NCBI RefSeq assembly: GCF_012933465.1
Contig: NZ_JABBND010000001.1
Coordinates: forward strand, 124,001 to 188,000
Origin: Actinomycetospora sp. TBRC 11914
GTDB taxonomy: Bacteria; Actinomycetota; Actinomycetes; Mycobacteriales; Pseudonocardiaceae
Reading direction: 5' to 3'
Length of the DNA: 64,000 nt
Made by a program: the position numbers and the translations under genes. Of the stretch, positions 57,041 to 64,000 are shown piece after piece (positions within the stretch are counted from its first letter, which is position 1; every line of letters starts with the position of its first letter). The notes under the pieces were generated by a model, which was not told the origin of the DNA, ran no database searches, and saw only the letters and a list, made by a program, of their open reading frames with translations.

Positions 57041-57068
57041 CGCGGGTCGTCGGCTCGCCCGACCCGCG
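57041..57068. repeat. 28-bp inverted repeat in a divergent promoter region
   Basis: CGCGGGTCG (57041-57049) and CGACCCGCG (57060-57068) are perfect 9-bp inverted arms around 10 bp. It lies in the 316-bp gap (56920-57235) between the UBP and thioredoxin-like genes, which otherwise holds no gene. It could be an operator serving both directions or an RNA hairpin. Confidence 0.6.
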
Positions 57069-57235
57069 CCATCACCGTCACACCGCCGTGCCGCGTCCGA
57101 TTCGGTCCGGCAGAGGAAAACCCGGCGGGCCTGCTGGACCCGGTGGGTCGATCCCCCGCCCCGGGCGTCGCGGCACCGTCGGTCCCCCGTCTGCGAGGGA
57201 CGCCGGCGACCGGGGACCGCGGGGTGGAGGCGAGC

Positions 57236-57724
57236 GTGGAGCAGGTGTTCCGCCGGATGTACGCCCGCGTCGGACCCGTCGGCGCGTGGTCGGGCGTCGT
57301 CCGCTGTCCCCGGTGCCGGCGACGCAACCGGGTACCCGGCGCCGGGACCGGCGTGCCCGTCTGCGGCACCTGCCGTCACGTCCTGCCGTGGATCACCGCC
57401 GCGGGGGACGACGACTTCGCGGCGGTGGCCGACCAGGCGACGCTGCCGGTGATCGTCGGGCTGTGGGCGCCGTGGTGCGGGCTCAGCTGGGCGGCCCGGA
57501 TGGTGCTGGAGCGGGCCGCCCTCGCCCGTCCGGGGCAGGTCAAGCTGGTCGAGGTCGACGTGGCGGTGGCGCCGCGGCAGGTGCAGCGGTTCGCGGTGCG
57601 CATGGTTCCGACGCTGTTGGTCCTGCGGTCCGGGCGACCCGTCGCCCGCCGTCACGGTGTCCTGTCGGCGCCCGAGTCCCGGCACTGGCTCGACGAGACG
57701 GTGGGCCCCGAGCCGCGCCGGTGA
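57236..57724 (+). CDS. Thioredoxin-like protein with zinc ribbon, resolving Cys lost
   Basis: A 162-residue TrxC-like protein: an N-terminal zinc ribbon (CPRCRRRNRVP, CGTC) followed by a thioredoxin fold (LPVIVGLWAPWCGLSW, MVPTLLVLRSG). The active site reads W-C81-G-L-S84 instead of WCGPC, so it can form mixed disulfides but not an internal one. Start GTG 57236 has TGGAGG just upstream; ATG 57257 would also fit. It should be a monothiol thioredoxin-like or glutathionylation-type protein. Confidence 0.78.
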   Translation: MEQVFRRMYARVGPVGAWSGVVRCPRCRRRNRVPGAGTGVPVCGTCRHVLPWITAAGDDDFAAVADQATLPVIVGLWAPWCGLSWAARMVLERAALARPGQVKLVEVDVAVAPRQVQRFAVRMVPTLLVLRSGRPVARRHGVLSAPESRHWLDETVGPEPRR

Positions 57725-57964
57725 GGCCCCGCGCTCGGCCCGCCTCAGCGGCCGTGAGTACAGGTGTGGCCGCGACCGGATCGGTGCGGTGCCCGAGGGC
57801 CGGGTCGGCGGGGTCAACCGCGGCCGACCTCCCGGGCCCAACCGACGCCGCGAGATTGCCCCCGCGGGACCGGTTCGGCGCGGGGCGGGCACGGCGCACC
57901 GTGGGACTCGCCCGGCACCCGCCGCGGCGCCACCGAGAGCGACCCGCGTAGATCGGAGGCCTCC

Positions 57965-58468
57965 ATGGCTCTCATGCGCTTCGATCCCTTCCGAGAGTTC
58001 GACCGGCTCGCGGAGCAGACCCTCGCCACCGGGGCACGCGCCGCACGCGGCATGCCGATGGAGGCGTTGCGCCGCGGCGACGAGTTCCTGGTCTTCCTCG
58101 ACCTGCCCGGCGTCCGGCGTGAGGACGTCGACATCAGCGTCGAGCGCAACGTCGTGAGCATCCACGCCAACCGTGCTCCGCAGCGGCAGGAGGGCGACGA
58201 GGTCATCGTCGACGAGCGGCCGTACGGCGTCTTCGCCCGCCACCTGTTCCTCGGGGAGAACCTCGATCCGTCCGGGCTGTCGGCGGAGGTGGACTCCGGC
58301 GTGCTGACCCTGCGGGTCCCGGTCAACCCGGCGAGCAAGCCGCGCAAGGTCGCCGTGAGCTCGACCGCCGAGGAGGACGGCGCCCCGGACAGCAACCCCG
58401 GGAGCAGCGAGCAGTCCGAGAACAGCGAGCAGTCCGAGAACAGCCCGGTCGGGGCCGGCTCCCGCTGA
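57965..58468 (+). CDS. Hsp20 / small heat-shock protein
   Basis: A 167-residue alpha-crystallin protein: MALMRFDPFREFDRL, core from FLVFLDLPGVRREDVDISVERN to LSAEVDSGVLTLRVPV, and a tail with the duplicated SEQSENSEQSEN. GGAGG 3 nt upstream of the ATG is part of GGAGGCCTCC. It opens the chaperone operon. In the 240 bp upstream I found no HAIR or CIRCE element. Confidence 0.92.
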   Translation: MALMRFDPFREFDRLAEQTLATGARAARGMPMEALRRGDEFLVFLDLPGVRREDVDISVERNVVSIHANRAPQRQEGDEVIVDERPYGVFARHLFLGENLDPSGLSAEVDSGVLTLRVPVNPASKPRKVAVSSTAEEDGAPDSNPGSSEQSENSEQSENSPVGAGSR

Positions 58469-58493
58469 CCCGACGACACCCAGGAGGTCGATC

Positions 58494-59015
58494 ATGACCG
58501 AGCAGGCGAGGTCCTTCGCCCAGACTCCGGACGACACCGTGTCGCCGACCGGCCGCCCCGCGGCCCGGCCCGCGCGCCGCGCGATCTCGTCCCACGACAG
58601 CTACGCCGAGGCGGAACGGACCGTCGACCGGCTCGCCGACATGGACTTCCCGGTCGAGCACGTCGCGATCATCGGTCGCGACCTGGCGACCGTCGAGCAG
58701 GTCACGGGCAAGTTGGACTATCCCCGGGCGGCGTGGCGCGGGGCCGTCCCCGCCGCCGCCACCGGCGCGCTGATCGGGTGGGTCTTCGGGCTCTTCCACT
58801 GGCTCGACCCGCTCGTCGCGTCGGTGCTCCTCGCCCTGTACGGCCTCGTCTTCGGCGCGGTCCTCGGCGCGATCGTGGGCGTGCTCGGCCACGCGCTGCA
58901 GCACGGCCGACGCGACTTCTCGTCGGTCGTGATGACGGAGGCCCAGCGTTTCGAGGTCGTCGTCGACGAACCGTTCGCCGACCAGGCGATCCGACTGCTC
59001 GAAGGAAGGAACTGA
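58494..59015 (+). CDS. General stress protein (DUF1269/YflT-like) membrane protein
   Basis: A 173-residue protein: an N-terminal soluble part with [32 protein letters not shown], typical of the general-stress 17M family, and a central glycine-rich hydrophobic pair ([29 protein letters not shown]). ATG 58494 with GGAGG upstream. It lies between Hsp20 and DnaK, so it is part of the heat-shock unit. Confidence 0.83.
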   Translation: MTEQARSFAQTPDDTVSPTGRPAARPARRAISSHDSYAEAERTVDRLADMDFPVEHVAIIGRDLATVEQVTGKLDYPRAAWRGAVPAAATGALIGWVFGLFHWLDPLVASVLLALYGLVFGAVLGAIVGVLGHALQHGRRDFSSVVMTEAQRFEVVVDEPFADQAIRLLEGRN

Positions 59016-59016
59016 C

Positions 59017-60921
59017 ATGGCGCGCGCCGCGGGGATCGACCTCGGCACCACGAACTCGGTGATCGCCGCCTGGGAGGGCGGGGCCTCCGAGGTGATCCCG
59101 AACGCCGAGGGTGCGCGGACCACACCGTCGGTGGTCGCGTTCACCGACTCCGGGGAACGCCTGGTCGGGCAGCTCGCCCGCCGGCAGGCGATCCTCAACC
59201 CCCAGGGCACGGTCTACTCGGTCAAGCGGTTCATCGGGCGCCGCTTCGACGAGGTGACCGACGAGGCCGCCCAGGTCACCTACGACGTGGTGCCCGACGA
59301 GAACGGCAACGCGCGGATCAAGATCCGGGACAAGCTCTACGCCCCGGAGGAGATCAGCGCGATGATCCTGCGCAAGCTCGCCGACGACGCGGGCCGGCAG
59401 CTGGGCGAGAAGGTCGACAAGGTCGTCATCACCGTGCCGGCCTACTTCAACGACGCCCAGCGCACCGCGACCCGCGACGCCGGCCGGATCGCCGGCCTCG
59501 ACGTGCTCCGGATCATCAACGAGCCGACGGCCGCCGCACTGGCCTACGGGCTGGACAAGCGCCAGCACGAGTCGGTCCTGGTGTTCGACCTCGGAGGCGG
59601 GACGTTCGACGTCAGCATCCTCGACGTCGGCGACGGCGTCGTCGAGGTGCGCGCCACCGCCGGTGACACCCACCTCGGCGGTGACGACTTCGACCGCCGG
59701 ATCGTCGATCAGCTCGCCGACGAGTTCAAGTCGGAGAACGGCATCGACCTCCGCAATGACCCGCAGGCCCTGCAGCGGCTCTACGAGGCGGCCGAGAAGG
59801 CGAAGGTCGAGCTCAGCTCCGTCACCCAGACCCAGATCAACCTGCCGTTCGTCACGGCCGACGCGACCGGGCCCAAGCACCTCACCACCACCCTGATGCG
59901 CTCGACGTTCGAGCGGCTCACCGCGGATCTCGTCGACCGCACGATGGACCCGGTCAAGCAGGCGATGGCCGACGCCAAGGTGACGGCCGACGACATCGAC
60001 GAGGTCATCCTCGTCGGCGGTTCCACGCGGATCCCCGCCGTGCAGGCCCTGGTGCGCCGGCTCACCGGCGGCAAGGACCCGAACATGACCGTGAACCCCG
60101 ACGAGGTGGTCGCCGACGGGGCCGGCACCCAGGCGGGCGTCCTCACCGGCGACGTGTCCGACGTGCTGCTGCTCGACGTCACGCCGCTCTCGCTCGGTGT
60201 GGAGACCCAGGGCGGCGTCATGACGAGGATCATGGAACGCAACACCACGATCCCGGCGCGGGGCAGCGAGACCTTCTCCACGGCCGCGGACAACCAGCCC
60301 GCCGTCGACGTGGTGGTGCTGCAGGGCGAGCGCGAACGCGCTTCGGACAACCGCGTCCTCGGCCGCTTCCAGCTCGGCGACATCCGGCCGGCGCCCCGGG
60401 GCGAGCCGCAGGTCGAGGTCACACTCGACGTCGACGCCAACGGCATCCTCAACGTCACCGCGCGCGACCGCGACACCGGCGCGGAGCAGGGGATCACGAT
60501 CTCCGAGAGCTCCACCCTGGACCAGGCCGAGGTGGATCGCATGGTCACCGAGGCGGAGCGGAACCGGGCCTCCGACCAGGAGCTGCGGCGGGACGTCGAC
60601 GCCCGCAACACCCTCGACGCCGTCGCCCACCAGGTGCAGCGCCTGCTCGACGAGCTCGGCGACGACGCACCGGCGCACGAGCGCGCACGGGCCGAGATGC
60701 TCGTGACCGACGCCCGCACCGCCGTCCAGGAGGAGGCGCCGCGGGCCCGGGCCGAGGAGCTGACCCAGGAGCTGCAGGGTGTGCTCAGCGGGCTCCAGGC
60801 CGCCTCGGCCGGCCGCGGCAACGGGTCGTCGGGCCGGGCGCCCTCCGGTGCCCCGGAGGGCTCGGCGGACGGCGCGGGCAGCGACGACGACGTGATCGAC
60901 GCCGAGTTCGATCGCACCTGA
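59017..60921 (+). CDS. dnaK: Chaperone DnaK (Hsp70)
   Basis: A 634-residue Hsp70 with the full set of ATPase motifs ([40 protein letters not shown]) and a substrate-binding domain, ending in an acidic tail [12 protein letters not shown]. It should be the ATP-driven foldase of the set. It starts 1 nt after the previous stop. The N terminus lacks the usual K after MARA, and it is likely a second DnaK beside the housekeeping copy (inference from the operon type). Confidence 0.95.
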   Translation: MARAAGIDLGTTNSVIAAWEGGASEVIPNAEGARTTPSVVAFTDSGERLVGQLARRQAILNPQGTVYSVKRFIGRRFDEVTDEAAQVTYDVVPDENGNARIKIRDKLYAPEEISAMILRKLADDAGRQLGEKVDKVVITVPAYFNDAQRTATRDAGRIAGLDVLRIINEPTAAALAYGLDKRQHESVLVFDLGGGTFDVSILDVGDGVVEVRATAGDTHLGGDDFDRRIVDQLADEFKSENGIDLRNDPQALQRLYEAAEKAKVELSSVTQTQINLPFVTADATGPKHLTTTLMRSTFERLTADLVDRTMDPVKQAMADAKVTADDIDEVILVGGSTRIPAVQALVRRLTGGKDPNMTVNPDEVVADGAGTQAGVLTGDVSDVLLLDVTPLSLGVETQGGVMTRIMERNTTIPARGSETFSTAADNQPAVDVVVLQGERERASDNRVLGRFQLGDIRPAPRGEPQVEVTLDVDANGILNVTARDRDTGAEQGITISESSTLDQAEVDRMVTEAERNRASDQELRRDVDARNTLDAVAHQVQRLLDELGDDAPAHERARAEMLVTDARTAVQEEAPRARAEELTQELQGVLSGLQAASAGRGNGSSGRAPSGAPEGSADGAGSDDDVIDAEFDRT

Positions 60922-60929
60922 GTCGCCCC

Positions 60930-61562
60930 ATGACCCCTCACACACCCGGGCGCGACCCGGAACCGACGCAGACCGCTCCGGACGCCATGGCCGACGAGGT
61001 CCGTCACGGGCCGGACGGGAGAGCCGAGCCGGACCCCGGCCGGGTCCGGGAGGAAGGAGGGAGCCCCGTCGGAAGCGACGAGACCGACAGCGCCGGCGGG
61101 GCGGACGGGCCGGACACCCGGACCCGTCCGTCCGTCGGCGAGCTGGAGGACCGCTGGCGGCGGGCGCTCGCCGACCTGGACAACCTGCGCAAGCGGCACG
61201 CCCGCGCGCTCGTCCGGGAACGGGCGGACGAGCGCGAGCGGGTGGCCGCGGCGTTCCTCCCGCTGCTGGACAACCTCGACCTGGCCCTGCAGCACGCGCA
61301 GGCCGACCCCGGCGCCATCGTGGACGGGGTCCGGGCCGTCCGCGAGCAGGCGGCGACGGTCCTCGCCGGGCTGGGCTACCCCCGGCAGGACGACACCGGC
61401 GTGCCGTTCGACCCGACGCGACACGAGGTGGTGGGCGTCGTCGCGCCCGGGGACGACCGGCCCCCCGGATACGTCACGGACGTGGTCCGGCCCGGCTACG
61501 GCAGCCCGGAGCAGCAGCTGCGGCCGGCGTCGGTGACCGTCACCGGGACGGCGGAGGGGTGA
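60930..61562 (+). CDS. grpE: Nucleotide exchange factor GrpE
   Basis: A 210-residue GrpE with a long acidic, disordered N terminus (about 70 residues), the coiled coil LEDRWRRALADLDNLRKRHAR, and the C-terminal beta domain (FDPTRHEVVGVV, VVRPGYGS). It should release ADP from DnaK. It starts 8 bp after the dnaK stop. Confidence 0.93.
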   Translation: MTPHTPGRDPEPTQTAPDAMADEVRHGPDGRAEPDPGRVREEGGSPVGSDETDSAGGADGPDTRTRPSVGELEDRWRRALADLDNLRKRHARALVRERADERERVAAAFLPLLDNLDLALQHAQADPGAIVDGVRAVREQAATVLAGLGYPRQDDTGVPFDPTRHEVVGVVAPGDDRPPGYVTDVVRPGYGSPEQQLRPASVTVTGTAEG

Positions 61563-61568
61563 GCGGAG

Positions 61569-62558
61569 ATGGCCCGCGACTTCTACGAGGTGCTCGGCGT
61601 CCCCCGCGACGCCGGGAGCGAGGAGATCCAGCAGGCCTTCCGGCGGCTGGCCCGGGCCAACCATCCCGACGTCAACCGTGACCCGGCGGCCGAGGAACGG
61701 TTCAAGGAGATCAACGAGGCCTACCACGTCCTCTCGAACCCCGAGGAGCGCCGCAAGTACGACCGGTTCGGGGAGGACTTCCGCAGGGTCCCCGACGACT
61801 GGGAGCAGACCGTCGGTGCCGGGGTCGGCGGCCGCGCGGGAGGCAGGCCGCGCTCCGGCCCGGCCCCCGGTTCCGGCTCCGCCGGCTCCGCCGGCTTCGG
61901 CGGGGGCTTCGGCGGCGACTTCGGCGGGGACTTCGGCGGGGACATCGACATCGAGGACCTCCTCGAGGGCATGTTCGGCCGCGGGCGCGCGCGGTCCGGG
62001 CCGATCGCCGGGGCCGACCAGGAGGCGGAGCTGCCCCTGACCGTGGAGGAGGCGTTCCGCGGCGGCCCTCGCCAGGTGACGCTGAACGGTACGGCCGGGC
62101 CGCGGACCTACACGGTGACGATCCCACCGGGTGTGACGGACGGGCAGCGCATCCGGCTGGCGGGCGAGGGCGGCCGCGGGGTCGGCGGCGGCGAGCCGGG
62201 CGACCTCTACATGGTCGTGCGGCTCCTCCCCCATCCCGAGTTCCGGGTGTCGGGGCGGGACATCACCGTCGATCTGCCGCTCGCGGCGTGGGAGGCCGCC
62301 CTCGGCGGGAGCGTGCCGGTCCCGACGCCCGCGGGTGGGACGAAGGTCGAGGTCCCGCCGGGCTCGTCGACCGGGCGCCGCCTGCGCCTGCGGGGGCAGG
62401 GCATGCCCAACCCGCGGGGGACGCCGGGGGACCTGTTCGCCGAGGTCAAGGTCATGGTCCCGCCCCGGCCCACCGACGCCGAGCGGGACCTCTTCGCCCG
62501 CCTGGCCGAGGTCTCCGACTTCGACCCCCGCCGCGACCGACGGCGAGGCCAGCCATGA
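61569..62558 (+). CDS. dnaJ: DnaJ/CbpA-type J-domain protein
   Basis: A 329-residue co-chaperone: J domain (about 1-70) with the HPD triad in ANHPDVN, a Gly/Phe-rich stretch with repeated GGDFGGD (about 100-125) and two C-terminal beta domains ([37 protein letters not shown]). The CxxCxGxG zinc repeats of classic DnaJ are absent, so it is the CbpA type. It overlaps the next gene by ATGA, which is a CbpM-like regulator. Confidence 0.92.
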   Translation: MARDFYEVLGVPRDAGSEEIQQAFRRLARANHPDVNRDPAAEERFKEINEAYHVLSNPEERRKYDRFGEDFRRVPDDWEQTVGAGVGGRAGGRPRSGPAPGSGSAGSAGFGGGFGGDFGGDFGGDIDIEDLLEGMFGRGRARSGPIAGADQEAELPLTVEEAFRGGPRQVTLNGTAGPRTYTVTIPPGVTDGQRIRLAGEGGRGVGGGEPGDLYMVVRLLPHPEFRVSGRDITVDLPLAAWEAALGGSVPVPTPAGGTKVEVPPGSSTGRRLRLRGQGMPNPRGTPGDLFAEVKVMVPPRPTDAERDLFARLAEVSDFDPRRDRRRGQP

Positions 62559-62889
62559 CCGAGAGGCGGTACGGGATGACGGTCCACCAGCTGGCGGTCC
62601 GCCGGCGGCCGACGGCCGAGGGCCGGCGGCGGTTGACCCGGGACGAGTTCAGCCGGCGCAGCGGGGTGCATCCCGAGCTGCTGCGGCGCTTCGTCGCCCT
62701 CGGCCTGGTGCAGACCGTGCCGGAGCCGGGCGGCGAGCCGCGGTTCCCACCGGGCCAGCTCGCCGCCATCGCCCGCATCGAGCGCCTCCGGCGCGGGCTC
62801 GGACTCAACTACGCCGCGATCGGGCTGGTGTGCGAACTGCTCGACCGCATTCAGGAACTGGAAGGCCGACTGCGGGAACGGAGCAGCTG

Positions 62890-62890
<1 letters not shown>
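62555..62890 (+). CDS. CbpM-like / MerR-family chaperone modulator
   Basis: A 111-residue protein: [26 protein letters not shown] (winged-helix MerR start) and a C-terminal coil ([14 protein letters not shown]). It matches CbpM, which binds and inhibits CbpA-type J proteins, and the small MerR regulators HspR that repress dnaK operons. Either is possible; placement after the CbpA-type gene fits CbpM best. It shares TGATG with the clpB start. Confidence 0.8.

Positions 62891-64000
<1,110 letters not shown>

Noticed and set aside
57725-57964. HAIR (CTTGAGT-N7-ACTCAAG) or CIRCE element before the chaperone operon
   Set aside because: No match was found on reading either strand.

Overview
The window is very GC-rich actinobacterial DNA. 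G or C fills almost every third codon position, GTG starts are common, overlaps of the ATGA/GTGA type link many genes, and several genes have leaderless promoters (TAnnnT 7-8 nt before the start codon). The mycobacterial-type SOS box, the 13E12/DUF222 HNH gene and the set of CoA-ester enzymes fit a soil actinomycete of the Pseudonocardia / Actinomycetospora / Mycobacteriales kind; the genus is inferred, not shown. No rRNA, tRNA, CRISPR array, phage or transposase was seen.

Region 1 (about 1-27.3 kb) is a catabolic island. A minus-strand operon (thiolase, AMP-forming CoA ligase, enoyl-CoA hydratase, HSD10-type dehydrogenase, TetR) faces a plus-strand operon (flavin monooxygenase, SDR, DUF35 protein, thiolase-like protein, P450, SDR). 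Next come an operon with a CitE-type lyase, MaoC hydratase, ADP-forming CoA ligase, AMACR/CoA-transferase, a fused acyl-CoA dehydrogenase and a second AMP ligase, then a GntR regulator divergent from a citryl-CoA-lyase-like gene, and last an operon with a luciferase-like monooxygenase, CoA-transferase, malyl-CoA-lyase-like gene and MFS transporter. A shared operator, TCTGATATATCAGGT, stands before four of these units, and the GntR protein is its obvious candidate reader. Together the genes suggest oxygenation of a cyclic or branched substrate, CoA activation, beta-oxidation and retro-aldol cleavage; the substrate is unknown. An SOS-controlled HNH endonuclease gene interrupts the island.

Region 2 (27.4-45.5 kb) is a stress and envelope island: Na+/H+ antiporter, small heat-shock protein with a MerR regulator, lipid kinase, amphi-Trp protein, BrkB, AI-2E-family permease, several small membrane proteins, two large LuxR regulators and a glutaminase. 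Six copies of a second palindrome, TCACC-N7-GGTGA, lie 60-95 bp upstream of gene starts between 33.6 and 41.2 kb and mark a candidate regulon. One LuxR gene and the glutaminase each carry a +1 frameshift in a G run.

Region 3 (45.5-57.7 kb) is mixed: a frameshifted alpha/beta hydrolase, AraC regulators, an HD hydrolase, an SGNH hydrolase, two PAP2 phosphatases, a lipoprotein, and a minus-strand operon of UBP zinc finger, cNMP/FAD oxidoreductase, DUF1931 histone-fold protein and AraC regulator. A thioredoxin-like gene lacks its second active-site cysteine.

Region 4 (57.9-64 kb) is a chaperone operon: Hsp20, stress protein, DnaK, GrpE, DnaJ/CbpA, CbpM-like regulator and the start of ClpB, which runs off the window.
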